Source: an uncultured Bacilli bacterium (lineage in GTDB: Bacteria > Bacillota_I > Bacilli_A > RF39 > UBA660). Taken from it: a stretch of DNA of 64,000 nucleotides. The first letter of the stretch is position 1, and each line of letters starts with the position of its first letter. A model generated the notes under the pieces. It saw nothing but the letters and a program-made list of their open reading frames with translations, was not told the DNA's origin and made no database searches. Position numbers and translations under genes: made by a program. Shown here one piece after another: positions 17,535 to 26,139 of the stretch. The DNA is taken from the NCBI GenBank assembly GCA_934163035.1, contig CAKPJX010000001.1:90402-154401 (forward strand), given 5' to 3'.

Positions 17535-19112
17535 CTAATTATTTACTCTTTGCTTAACCATTTCAGTACCAACATCTATTTTTTCAAAAGAATAACCATT
17601 ATTTTTACCATAAATGATAATGTCTCTTAAAGCATCCCTTGTATAAGGCTTAATATCATGCATTAATACCATATTAACTCTATCTTTTTTTAATCCCCCA
17701 ACTACATTATTATAAATGTCTGCTGCTGTTATTCCAGCTCTACCACTTGCATCTCCAGATGATAAGTTCCAATCATAATAACGATATCCTCTTTCAATCA
17801 CCATAGATGTTAAAGTACTCATAATACCCACAGAATAACGTCTACTAACTGTATTACTAGAACCACCTGGGAATCTAATAATTTTAGAGTCCAATCCAGT
17901 TATTCTTCTAACTCTATCACCAACTAAGTTTAAATCATTAAAATATGAATCAACAGAAGCATAAACAGTTGCATAATTATGGCTAGCTGTATGTAAACCA
18001 ATAGAATGGCCCTCATCATATGCCCTCTTAATTAATTCATCTGGTCCACCATTAGTAACAAAAAACGTTGCTTTAATGCCTTGCTCTTTTAAAATATCCA
18101 AAATAATATTAGTAGTTCCCTCTTTAGGTCCATCATCAAAGGTTAAATAAATTGTTCCATTTCTTCCTCTCTCCGAAACAATTACTTTCTTTTTTTTCTC
18201 TGTCTTATTTAAAGTACTATCAGATACAGTATAAGTAATTTCATATTCCCCTGGAGAAGAAGTATTAACATCACCAGATACTTGTATTTTACTACTTATA
18301 TCATGATCGCAATTGTCAGTAGCAATAGCTCCATCATCACTATAAGTATCCCCAACAAATAAATACTTAATATCCCCATTATTAAGAGTTAGTTCTGGGT
18401 AAACAACATCTTTATATATTAATTTTCTACTTACACTTCTTTTATTACCACTACTATCAAAGACACTATAAACAACTTTATCTTTATAATATTTAACTTT
18501 GACTTTTTTAGTTATATCTCCATCATAATTATCATAAGCCTTATATGAATCATCTTTATAAGTAGCACCTGGACATAAATAAATATCATCATCACTAGAA
18601 AGCGTTATAACTGGAGAACTTTTATCTACAACAATAACTGTTCTAACTATCTTTCTTTTAAAAATACCTTTAGCTTCATATACAATTTTATACTTTCCTA
18701 GTTTTGTAGAATTAACTCTACCACTAACCTTAACCTTCTTAGTCAAATCTCGTCCCAAAAAAGAAGCAGAATATCCAGCCTCTCTATATTTTTCTTTATA
18801 ATTAATTAATACATTCTTTTTACCCTTTAAAGTAATTATAGGAAATAAAAATATTAAGCCTAATAAAATAACTAATACTAAACTAACACTAGAAAACAAA
18901 ATAAATTTTTTCTTACTAGGCTTTTTACTCAAGTTAGTTGTCTCATCATTAGACACTTCTTCAATTGAGTCCTCAGATAATGACACTTCTTCACCTAAAT
19001 CTTCGGATACTAACAATTCTTCATCTAATTTCTCAACATCATCCAAAGTATCAACCTTAGTTTCTTCTTTTACTATCTTTTTTACTTTTTTCTTCTTTGA
19101 CTTTTTACTCAT
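17535..19112 (-). CDS. Membrane-anchored polysaccharide deacetylase with two DUF5011/Ig-like domains
   Basis: 525 residues from ATG 19112; GGGTGAT lies before it and overlaps the alternative TTG at 19124. A Lys-rich and then acidic cytoplasmic N-terminus (about 1-75) is followed by one membrane helix (KFILFSSVSLVLVILLGLIF). Three Ig-like stretches follow, each with the DUF5011 pattern (ITLKG, VITLSSDD, PELTLNNGD). The NodB deacetylase domain has TFDDGP, the metal-ligand H-x3-H (HTASH), RFPGGSSN and LMHDI. It probably deacetylates peptidoglycan or another wall glycan outside the membrane, as PgdA does. It is monocistronic. Confidence 0.9.
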   Translation of the reverse strand: MSKKSKKKKVKKIVKEETKVDTLDDVEKLDEELLVSEDLGEEVSLSEDSIEEVSNDETTNLSKKPSKKKFILFSSVSLVLVILLGLIFLFPIITLKGKKNVLINYKEKYREAGYSASFLGRDLTKKVKVSGRVNSTKLGKYKIVYEAKGIFKRKIVRTVIVVDKSSPVITLSSDDDIYLCPGATYKDDSYKAYDNYDGDITKKVKVKYYKDKVVYSVFDSSGNKRSVSRKLIYKDVVYPELTLNNGDIKYLFVGDTYSDDGAIATDNCDHDISSKIQVSGDVNTSSPGEYEITYTVSDSTLNKTEKKKKVIVSERGRNGTIYLTFDDGPKEGTTNIILDILKEQGIKATFFVTNGGPDELIKRAYDEGHSIGLHTASHNYATVYASVDSYFNDLNLVGDRVRRITGLDSKIIRFPGGSSNTVSRRYSVGIMSTLTSMVIERGYRYYDWNLSSGDASGRAGITAADIYNNVVGGLKKDRVNMVLMHDIKPYTRDALRDIIIYGKNNGYSFEKIDVGTEMVKQRVNN

Positions 19113-19166
19113 ACTATCACCCAACTATTACAATTATATCTTGAAAAAGTCTATTTGTCTATAATT

Positions 19167-19865
19167 CTATCTCTCATATTTATTCTCTTTAATAAACTCT
19201 CTCAAAATTTTTGTAAGAGCTCTTTTCTCAATTCTTGATACATAACTCCTAGAAATATTTAACTTTTTAGCTATTGCTTTTTGTGTCTCTTCAAACATAT
19301 TATTAAGTCCGTATCTTCTAATTATTATTTCCTTCTCTCTAGGAGTTAATACCTTAAAATATTTTCTTAATAAGATGATATTATCTTTTAAATCAATATC
19401 ATCAATAAAATCAACCTTAGGAGTCTTTAAAACATCAACAATATTTATCTCATTACCATCTTTATCAAATCCTAAAACATCATTAATGGATATATCCTTA
19501 CTGTACTTATTATTACTTCTAAAGTACATCAAAATTTCATTTTCTATACATCTAGCACAATAAGTTGTTATTTTAACTCCCTTATCAAGTGAAAAAGTAT
19601 CAACTCCCTTTATAAGTCCAATCGTCCCAATACTAATCAAATCATCACTATCACTATAATTACTATCAAATTTTTTTATAATATGAGCAACTAATCTTAA
19701 ATTATGTTCAATTAATTTATTTCTCGCATTAGTATCACCATTCATTTTCTTTTTTATATATTCTTCTTCCTCTTCAGAACTCAAAGGTTCTGGAAAAATT
19801 TCATTAGAATACGAACCAGTAAATCCAAAAAAATCTTTTAACATGGATATAATATTTAAAAACAT
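19167..19865 (-). CDS. sigK: Sigma-K-like sporulation-type sigma factor
   Basis: 232 residues. Sequence closely follows B. subtilis SigK from memory: FPEPLSSEEEEEYI, GDTNARNKLIEHNLRLVAHIIKKF, DLISIGTIGLIKGVDTFS, ITTYCARCIENEILMYFR, and a region 4 ending in LNISRSYVSRIEKRALTKIL. The first about 25 residues are hydrophobic (MFLNIISMLKDFFGF), in the place of the SigK pro-sequence. The gene is continuous and not split by a skin element. SigK directs late mother-cell genes in sporulators. GAGGAG and the ATG lie in a perfect hairpin, annotated separately. Whether this organism sporulates cannot be told from the window. Confidence 0.88.
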   Translation of the reverse strand: MFLNIISMLKDFFGFTGSYSNEIFPEPLSSEEEEEYIKKKMNGDTNARNKLIEHNLRLVAHIIKKFDSNYSDSDDLISIGTIGLIKGVDTFSLDKGVKITTYCARCIENEILMYFRSNNKYSKDISINDVLGFDKDGNEINIVDVLKTPKVDFIDDIDLKDNIILLRKYFKVLTPREKEIIIRRYGLNNMFEETQKAIAKKLNISRSYVSRIEKRALTKILREFIKENKYER

Positions 19866-19894
19866 ATAATTCTCTCCTCAAAAGAATTATATGT
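19862..19894 (-). promoter_or_regulatory. Hairpin over the sigma-K-like start codon
   Basis: ACATATAATTCT (19862-19873) and AGAATTATATGT (19883-19894) form a perfect 12-bp inverted repeat with a 9-base loop. On the minus-strand RNA the loop holds the GAGGAG ribosome-binding site and the 3' arm contains the AUG. The 5' arm also spells CATATAAT, which fits the sigma-E/K type -10 pattern (CATAnnnT). Confidence 0.7.
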
Positions 19895-19908
19895 CGAATT
19901 TTGAAAAT

Positions 19909-20643
19909 TTATTTTACATGAATTTTAGGAAGTGATGAGACCTTATCAATATCAAGTCCCATAACACCCTCATTTGTATATTGAATACCTCTTTGAAGAT
20001 CACTAAGTGGTATATACTTACGACCACTATCTTCCATTAAAGGTATTGCTCCCTCTTCTCTATTTTTGTTAAACTCCCCTAATGCAACAGCAGTCATTCG
20101 TAAATCATCATATAATTTTATAATAGCACGTGTCTTTTCTTCAACACTTTTTTTACTATTCTCAATTTCTTGAATTTTTCTTAAAATTCTAACATTTATA
20201 CCAGTAAAGTATTTAGTATCAACTCTATCATTAACTAAAAGCTCATTAAAATAATTTGTAGTAATAGAACTTGCCTTCACTTTACCAGATATAACAAAGT
20301 CAGCCTCTCCTGGCGTAAAATATGAATTATAATAATCTTCATCTCTATACATTTCACTAAATGGTACCTCTGGCCTCATTGTTGAAAGTGAAACAGCATC
20401 TGCACCATTTACACAAAATGGATCTTGAAAAATACGTTCTTCTTCAGAAGAAAGGCCACCTTTTTGTAACCTTTTAGAAAGAAGACCTCTATTTAAAATA
20501 CTAGGTACTTTATCAATTGGTGCACAACTATGATACTTATCATCACTGGGCAATATCAACTTTCCTCTACACGATTCAATATTATCTCTAACAACTTTAT
20601 AAACTTGCCTAGTATCAACCTTATAAACCTCTAATTTACTCAT
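19909..20643 (-). CDS. Hypothetical protein, possible ADP-ribosyltransferase-like fold
   Basis: 244 residues, soluble, not recognised with certainty. The N-terminal part has YHSCAPIDKVPSILNRGLLSKR (about 42-63 in all) and then GADAVSLST. A His followed by S-I-L-x-x-G-L-L and later an aVsLS strand is the pattern of NAD-binding ADP-ribosyltransferase folds such as DarT/DUF4433; this is a weak inference. The middle is a charged helical segment (NSKKSVEEKTRAIIKLYDDL). It has a perfect consensus promoter with two tandem operator-like repeats upstream, so it is probably expressed and regulated. It precedes the sigma-K-like gene by 44 bases. Confidence 0.7.
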   Translation of the reverse strand: MSKLEVYKVDTRQVYKVVRDNIESCRGKLILPSDDKYHSCAPIDKVPSILNRGLLSKRLQKGGLSSEEERIFQDPFCVNGADAVSLSTMRPEVPFSEMYRDEDYYNSYFTPGEADFVISGKVKASSITTNYFNELLVNDRVDTKYFTGINVRILRKIQEIENSKKSVEEKTRAIIKLYDDLRMTAVALGEFNKNREEGAIPLMEDSGRKYIPLSDLQRGIQYTNEGVMGLDIDKVSSLPKIHVK

Positions 20644-20671
20644 ATAACCATCCCCCTCAATTAGTATCCAA

Positions 20672-20700
20672 ATTATACACTAAAATAAGGATTTTGTCAA
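20672..20700 (-). promoter_or_regulatory. Perfect sigma-A promoter
   Basis: On the minus strand TTGACA (20695-20700), 17 bases, TATAAT (20672-20677): an exact consensus promoter about 30 bases before the ATG of the gene ending at 19909. Confidence 0.9.
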
Positions 20701-20706
20701 GAAAAT

Positions 20707-20755
20707 TCGAACATATATTCTCAAAATAGATTTGAACATATATTTTCAAAACAGA
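20707..20755 (-). repeat. Tandem operator-like direct repeats upstream of a promoter
   Basis: Two 24-base units (20707-20730 and 20732-20755) match at 21 of 24 positions and repeat with a 25-base period. Each contains, on the minus strand, GA(G/A)AATATATGTTC, resembling an SOS box with one degraded arm. They lie just upstream of the -35 hexamer and the second overlaps the end of the VanZ gene. Confidence 0.6.
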
Positions 20756-21171
20756 CTTCTACGAGCTCTAAAAAGTATACTTTTATAAAAAATTATTCCT
20801 AAAAAAGAACTAATAGTATCTAATAAAACATCAACGAAACTACCACTTCTGCCAACTATAAACAACTGATGAATCTCATCACTACAAGCATAAACAAAGC
20901 AGAAAAGCAAAGAAAAAACAAGTAACTGACGAATAGATAAGTTAAACTCAATAAATAAGTTAATAACTAAAAAGCCTAATAAAAAGTATATTATAAAATG
21001 TGCACTTTTTCTAACAAAAGTAATTAAACGATTAGTTTTTCTATTATTTTTAAAAAAGACAGTTATAACTCTATCACTTCTTTTTGTTGATTTAACTCCA
21101 GACTCATTAGAAAAAGCAAATATAAACACCATAACAATCAAAACCAAAACTAATTTAAAAATTTTTCTCAA
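20746..21171 (-). CDS. VanZ-family membrane protein
   Basis: 141 residues from TTG 21171, chosen because AGGTG lies 8 bases before it; GTG 21192, which overlaps the upstream stop codon, is an alternative. Four membrane helices. The VanZ signature is clear: FAFSNESG near the start, FVRKSAHFIIYFLLG, and ACSDEIHQLFIVGRSGSFVDVLLDT. VanZ proteins are linked to low-level teicoplanin resistance in some strains, but most members have no known function. It follows an unknown gene with overlapping or near-overlapping ends, suggesting co-transcription. Confidence 0.85.
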   Translation of the reverse strand: MRKIFKLVLVLIVMVFIFAFSNESGVKSTKRSDRVITVFFKNNRKTNRLITFVRKSAHFIIYFLLGFLVINLFIEFNLSIRQLLVFSLLFCFVYACSDEIHQLFIVGRSGSFVDVLLDTISSFLGIIFYKSILFRARRSLF

Positions 21172-21191
21172 AATAATAACACCTACTAACA

Positions 21192-22190
21192 CTATTTAAT
21201 ACTTTTATTTTTCTTATCCTCACCAACACAAATATCATAAATTCTACTAATACTCGCATCATACATAGGAAGCTCCTCATTTCCAGAATAAGCCTTCCCC
21301 ATAAGCTCAGATACTATTCCAAGATTTAAAAACAACTCAACCGCTTCACTACTTTTTCCCATCTTTCCAAAAGCAGAAAAATAATTTTGAAAACTATCAT
21401 TATTCATAAAAAATTTAATCATCTCAGGCATCAATAAACTAAACTTTTTCTTATATTGAGGGAAAAGTGCTTTACCAACCATAAAAACTGCATTTATAGC
21501 CTCTTCAGAATATGAAAGATACCCGCTTTTCATCCCATCAAAACAAAATGACTTAGGTTTAGGCATACTTTTCCCATTATTAATAATATAATCCGTTGTA
21601 TAACATGCCAATCCTAAATTAAAAAATGATAAACCCCTCTTTACATAATTATCTTGCATAATACTAGGTTCACCCAAAAAAGAATAATTACCAGTGTTTT
21701 TTGAATAGTGAAAATAAAAATCAGTATAAAATTTATCAAAAAGTGTCAAATTAAGTGGATTGTATAATTCCTCTTTTACAATATCATCAGAATAACCACC
21801 TCTAATAAAATTACCAGATACATTAACACCGCCAAACTTATCAATTGTGCAAGGAAAACCATACCCCCATTCTCCACCATAAATATTCATTTGTTTAATT
21901 TTCTCAATGCCAGAAACTATAAAACTTTTATTTGTATCATCAATCAAAGATGAATCAAGAAGAGACTTAAAGTACTCTTCATAAAATAAAGTACTTTTAT
22001 AAATAAAATCTAAATCAGCCTGTTTTTCCCCATCCATATTATGCTCATCAAGAAAAAATGATCTACTGTATCCTTTCTGATCAAATCTATCTAAATATGT
22101 TCTAACACTATCAGAATAATACCTATCGAGCCAAACATTAATTTCTGGTAAATAGTTAAGTTTATCTAAAAATTCATGCTTATATTCCAT
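21192..22190 (-). CDS. Hypothetical soluble protein
   Basis: 332 residues from ATG 22190; a longer frame reaches 22247 but has no ribosome-binding site and would overlap the promoter. I do not recognise it. It has no membrane segment. It is rich in aromatic residues (GGEWGYGFPCTIDKFGG, SFCFDGMKSGYLSYSEEA) and has a glycine-rich central part. A TATAAT promoter lies just upstream, divergent from the arginase-like gene. It shares a transcript with the VanZ gene. No function can be given. Confidence 0.7.
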   Translation of the reverse strand: MEYKHEFLDKLNYLPEINVWLDRYYSDSVRTYLDRFDQKGYSRSFFLDEHNMDGEKQADLDFIYKSTLFYEEYFKSLLDSSLIDDTNKSFIVSGIEKIKQMNIYGGEWGYGFPCTIDKFGGVNVSGNFIRGGYSDDIVKEELYNPLNLTLFDKFYTDFYFHYSKNTGNYSFLGEPSIMQDNYVKRGLSFFNLGLACYTTDYIINNGKSMPKPKSFCFDGMKSGYLSYSEEAINAVFMVGKALFPQYKKKFSLLMPEMIKFFMNNDSFQNYFSAFGKMGKSSEAVELFLNLGIVSELMGKAYSGNEELPMYDASISRIYDICVGEDKKNKSIK

Positions 22191-22215
22191 AAATATCAAT
22201 ACCCTTCTACTAACA

Positions 22216-22243
22216 ATTATACAGTAAATAAAATGAAAATCAA
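22216..22243 (-). promoter_or_regulatory. Promoter for the 332-residue hypothetical gene
   Basis: On the minus strand TTGATT (22238-22243), 16 bases, TATAAT (22216-22221), about 25 bases before the ATG. Confidence 0.65.
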
Positions 22244-22252
22244 ACATATTCC

Positions 22253-22281
22253 TTGATATAATAGATTATTTAAGATAAACT
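22253..22281 (+). promoter_or_regulatory. Promoter for the arginase-like gene
   Basis: TTGATA (22253-22258), 17 bases, TAAACT (22276-22281), followed by AAGGTGAG and ATG 22300. Confidence 0.7.
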
Positions 22282-22299
22282 ATAAAAGAAGGTGAGATA

Positions 22300-23187
22300 A
22301 TGGAAACAATTATTATAGGAGCAGGAAGTGATCTAGGTGTACACATAGATGGATCACGTCTTGGGCCAGAACAATTATTGAATGATATTAAAAGTTTTTA
22401 TACAAAAGAGACAACTCTTTTGAAGCAAGATGAAAGTATTATTAAAAGTAGAAATTTATCTGACAGAAAAAAAAATGAATATGAAATAGATAAATATAAT
22501 ACTGAATTGTACAATTCTATTATAGAAAAACAAAATGGAAAAACTTTTCCCATAATTATAGGTGGTGACAGCACTGTTGCTATACCAGCTGCTTTAGCTA
22601 GTTCAAAACAATATGATAATATTGGTATTATTTGGTTTAGTGCTTCAACAAACTATAATACATTTGAAACTACTACAACAGGAAACATGAATGACCTATC
22701 GCTAGCCGCTATTGCCGGTGTTAAAAATCAAGAATTACGTTATTATAGTGATGCTAATGTAATTCAACCAACAAAAACGGTTATAATAGGTCCAAGAGAT
22801 ATTACTGATTGGGAAAAAGACAATATAAGATACTCAGGCGCAACAATTTTTACAGTCCAGGACATTAAAAAAAAGGGTATAGAATATGTAATGGAACAAG
22901 CATTTAATATCGCCACTAATAATACCAAAGGAGTTCACATAAATTTTGATCTAAGCATAATAGATCCAGAAAGTGCACCTGGAGTTTCAATACCAAAATT
23001 TAACGGCATCTCAGAAGAAGAAGCTATGAATATTACCAGTATAATAAGAAAAAATATAAAAAACGTTGTCTCATATGATATCGTTGAATATAACCCATTA
23101 AGAGATGAAAATCGTAAAACTGAACAAATAGCAGTAAATATATTAGCTCAAATAATTAGTAGTGTTCAAAATAAGAAAGCATTTTAA
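22300..23187 (+). CDS. Arginase/agmatinase-fold protein lacking metal ligands (probable pseudoenzyme)
   Basis: 295 residues of ureohydrolase family length and order. The fold landmarks are present: GAGSDLGVHIDGSRLGP at the N-terminus, IIIGGDST (family GGDHS), WFSASTNYNT (family WxDAHxDxN) and NFDLSIIDPESAPG (family DVDxxDPxxAPG). Five of the six manganese ligands are replaced: His by S91, Asp by S114, His by S116, Asp by N118, Asp by S219; only D217 remains. It therefore cannot bind the two-metal centre in the known way. The reading frame is intact with its own promoter and terminator, so a binding or regulatory role is more likely than decay. That role is unknown. Confidence 0.85.
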   Translation: METIIIGAGSDLGVHIDGSRLGPEQLLNDIKSFYTKETTLLKQDESIIKSRNLSDRKKNEYEIDKYNTELYNSIIEKQNGKTFPIIIGGDSTVAIPAALASSKQYDNIGIIWFSASTNYNTFETTTTGNMNDLSLAAIAGVKNQELRYYSDANVIQPTKTVIIGPRDITDWEKDNIRYSGATIFTVQDIKKKGIEYVMEQAFNIATNNTKGVHINFDLSIIDPESAPGVSIPKFNGISEEEAMNITSIIRKNIKNVVSYDIVEYNPLRDENRKTEQIAVNILAQIISSVQNKKAF

Positions 23188-23218
23188 AAAACATCAAGCT
23201 TCAAAACTTGATGTTTTT
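23187..23218. terminator. Bidirectional terminator after the arginase-like gene
   Basis: ACATCAAG (23191-23198) pairs with CTTGATGT (23207-23214), extended by A/T pairs to 12 bp. T-runs follow on both strands. It serves two convergent genes. Confidence 0.85.
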
Positions 23219-23236
23219 ATATTAATTAAATTTATA

Positions 23237-24898
23237 TTATGCCTTTTTCTTAGCACTACTTATTTGCTTATAAACTAAGAAGCTAGAAATACCAACCAAT
23301 GATATTAGCAGAATAAATACAAAAATCGTAGCAGAAGTCTGAGGATTTTGTATTGAAGAAGTAGGAACAAATTTAGCCTCAATTATAACCTCTTCATCAG
23401 GCATTTCAAAAGTACCATTAACTACTTTAACCTCTACTCCACTTTTAGTAACAACTCTAAGTTTTACTAAAGTATATCCTTCTTCTGGCTCTATTGTATA
23501 TGTAACTTTATCACTAACTGTACCATAAGTTTTACTAGGAACAATTCTACCATTACCAACAATCTTAGTTTCTATCTTTTTACCAACTGATAACTTTATC
23601 ATAAAAGCACTAGCATCTGGTAAAGTTAAAGGATAATCCAATTCATTCATAAAGAAATCCATACCATTATTAACATTAAATCCACATACACCAAAACCAT
23701 CACTAAATGATACAAGTCTAAATGGAAGCGTAACACTAGTATTTAAAGTTTCACTTCTAAATCCAAAATAACCATTCAAGTTAATTTCACTTTCATAATT
23801 GAAATTAGAATCATAAATTCTAACGGAAGCATATTCTTTAACGTTTAAAGGTGAATCTTCATTTAAAATTGCTGCCTTTGCAGATAGATTAACACCACTA
23901 ACAATAAATTTGTTATTTTTATATATAATACCTAATGGAGCAAAATATTTAAGATCAGGCACTAACGATAAATCAACATCCGAATTTTGCAAATCATTAA
24001 TTTTAGTTACAATATCATACAAGTTTTCAGTAACAAAACTAACAGTATAATTACTATCAATTTTATAAATACCTAGTGGAGAAGAAATATAAAAAGTATT
24101 TCCAATCTTCACCATTTGCATAAATGATTGTCCCATTATAAATGATTGATCATTTTCAGAAAAACCTAATATGGGCACAGACTCCTGTGATGACATAGGA
24201 ATTGTTAAAATTTGCTCAGTTCTTTTTAAACTATCATCAATAGTTACAAGCTTAGTACCCTCACCCTCTTGAGAAGATATAAGATAATAAAGTTTATTAT
24301 CATCCACTAATAATTCTGGATAAACATTATATAAGTTAACATCTTCCATAGAAGATACTAAATTGAAATTCTTATCATAGAAAAATACTGTAAATGGGTT
24401 TTCTTTTGTAGCATCAATATCATCACCATTAGCTTTATAATTAGCATCAATAACTACATAATAGTTGCCAAGTTCTTTAATGTTATAACCTCTAACATTA
24501 GCTTTTTCCTCAACTAATTTTCCATCATTACTTATTTTCTTTAATCCATCAAAACTAATAACATAAATATATTGACCATCACTCATTAAACCATAAGCAC
24601 CATATAAAGTACTATTTTTCATTTCATAACGCCAAATTTCAGTACCATTATTATCATACTTAATAAGGGTATTAATCATATTAAAATCAGCATTACTGTT
24701 AACCATCCTATTCTGCCTAATATCAAGAACGACAACTCCACCATTAACCTCTAAAGAATTTAATCCTAAAGTCACTGCATTATTATTATTCCAGATCTTT
24801 TTAATAGACTCATTATATTCAAGTGCAAAACTATTAATAGGGGCAATACATAAAAAGCCCAAAATTAAAGCAATAAATAATAAAAATTTCTTTTTCAT
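23237..24898 (-). CDS. Secreted cell-wall-anchored protein with NPQTS-type sorting signal
   Basis: 553 residues. An N-terminal signal peptide (KKKFLLFIALILGFLC, cleavage near SFA-LEY) leads to a long beta-rich region with repeated YIYVISFDGLKKI- and YYLISS-like strands, suggestive of a beta-propeller. A short 'bacterial repeat' segment follows (VSDKVTYTIEPEEGYTL... EVIIEAKF). The end is a sorting signal: NPQTS at about 518-522, a hydrophobic helix, and a basic tail (KQISSAKKKA). Sortase attachment to peptidoglycan is inferred; no sortase is in the window. GAGGAGG precedes the ATG. Confidence 0.8.
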   Translation of the reverse strand: MKKKFLLFIALILGFLCIAPINSFALEYNESIKKIWNNNNAVTLGLNSLEVNGGVVVLDIRQNRMVNSNADFNMINTLIKYDNNGTEIWRYEMKNSTLYGAYGLMSDGQYIYVISFDGLKKISNDGKLVEEKANVRGYNIKELGNYYVVIDANYKANGDDIDATKENPFTVFFYDKNFNLVSSMEDVNLYNVYPELLVDDNKLYYLISSQEGEGTKLVTIDDSLKRTEQILTIPMSSQESVPILGFSENDQSFIMGQSFMQMVKIGNTFYISSPLGIYKIDSNYTVSFVTENLYDIVTKINDLQNSDVDLSLVPDLKYFAPLGIIYKNNKFIVSGVNLSAKAAILNEDSPLNVKEYASVRIYDSNFNYESEINLNGYFGFRSETLNTSVTLPFRLVSFSDGFGVCGFNVNNGMDFFMNELDYPLTLPDASAFMIKLSVGKKIETKIVGNGRIVPSKTYGTVSDKVTYTIEPEEGYTLVKLRVVTKSGVEVKVVNGTFEMPDEEVIIEAKFVPTSSIQNPQTSATIFVFILLISLVGISSFLVYKQISSAKKKA

Positions 24899-24976
24899 AA
24901 AAAACGCCTCCTCAATTTCTACTATTATAACCTACTATTATAATACTACATAAGTATAGCAAAATTTGTAAAAAAA

Positions 24977-24998
24977 AACAATATGTTTACATATTGTT
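24977..24998 (-). terminator. ftsZ terminator
   Basis: A perfect 9-bp stem (AACAATATG with CATATTGTT), a four-base loop and nine T on the minus strand, directly after the ftsZ stop codon. Confidence 0.92.
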
Positions 24999-25000
24999 AA

Positions 25001-26128
25001 TTAATAATTTCTATCTCTTAAAAATGGTGGTAAATCAAAATCCCCAGCAGAATTATCACCATCGTCTTGTAATAATTCAGGTTTTCTAGAATGTTCAGAA
25101 TCTATCATAGAACTTCTTCTTGTAGGAGTAACATTACTAAAGATTGGTTCTTGTGTAGCTTGAGACTGCATTTTCTTGTTTTTATCAAATCCGGTTGCTA
25201 TAACAGTAACAATTACTTCATCTGATAAGTTTTCATTAATTACAGAACCAAAGATAGTATTGATATCTGTATTAGCTGCCGCTCTTACTACCTCAGCTGC
25301 CTGCTCAGCTTCAAAAAGTGTCAAATTAACTCCACCAGTAATATTAACAATGGCATCAGTAGCACCATCTATTGAAGTCTCAAGCAATGGTGAAGACACA
25401 GCTTGTTTAGCAGCTTCTATTGCTCTTTCTTCACCCATACCAATTCCTATACCAATAATAGCATGACCACTCTTTTCCATTACAGCTTTAACATCGGCAA
25501 AGTCAAGATTGACAAGACCAACAACAGCTATTAAATCTGAAATAGATTGAACACCACGTCTTAAAACATTATCAACTTCTTTAAACGCTTCAAGCATTGG
25601 AGTTGTTTTATCAATTATTTCTCTCAACCTATCATTAGGAATGATTATTATTGTATCAACATGTTTCTTTAATTCTTCTATACCAGCCAAAGCATTGTCC
25701 ATTCTTCTCTTTCCTTCAAATGAGAATGGCTTTGTAACAATAGCAACAGTTAGTGCCCCTAAACTTTGTGCTATCTCAGCAACTACAGGTGCAGAACCAG
25801 TACCGGTTCCTCCACCCATACCACAAGTTATAAAAACCATATCGGCATTAGTTAACGCATCTTCAATTTCTTTTTTTGATTCAACGGCAGCTTCCTTTCC
25901 AATTTCAGGCTTAGCTCCGGCTCCCAAACCATCAGTAAGAGAAGCACCAATCTGAATCTTAATATCAGCCTTTGATTGATTTAAAGCTTGTAAGTCAGTA
26001 TTAGCAGCTATAAACTCTACACCCTTAACACCAGACTCTATCATACGGTTAATAGCGTTACCTCCGCCACCGCCTAATCCAACAACTTTAATTTTAGCTA
26101 ATTGATCCATCTCTAATCCGCCTACCAT
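25001..26128 (-). CDS. ftsZ: Cell division GTPase FtsZ
   Basis: 375 residues. It polymerises into the cytokinetic ring. The nucleotide-binding glycines [13 protein letters not shown], the tubulin signature [10 protein letters not shown] and the T7 catalytic loop (NLDFADV) are present. The linker is short and ends in the conserved C-terminal peptide [11 protein letters not shown], which binds FtsA. AAGGAGG lies 6 bases before the ATG. It is last in a divIB-ftsA-ftsZ type cluster and has a strong terminator; ftsA lies 11 bases upstream. Confidence 0.98.
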   Translation of the reverse strand: MVGGLEMDQLAKIKVVGLGGGGGNAINRMIESGVKGVEFIAANTDLQALNQSKADIKIQIGASLTDGLGAGAKPEIGKEAAVESKKEIEDALTNADMVFITCGMGGGTGTGSAPVVAEIAQSLGALTVAIVTKPFSFEGKRRMDNALAGIEELKKHVDTIIIIPNDRLREIIDKTTPMLEAFKEVDNVLRRGVQSISDLIAVVGLVNLDFADVKAVMEKSGHAIIGIGIGMGEERAIEAAKQAVSSPLLETSIDGATDAIVNITGGVNLTLFEAEQAAEVVRAAANTDINTIFGSVINENLSDEVIVTVIATGFDKNKKMQSQATQEPIFSNVTPTRRSSMIDSEHSRKPELLQDDGDNSAGDFDLPPFLRDRNY

Positions 26129-26139
26129 ACACGTCCTCC

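Noticed and set aside
19167..19865. sigK interrupted by a skin-type element
   Set aside because: The frame is continuous from pro-region to region 4.
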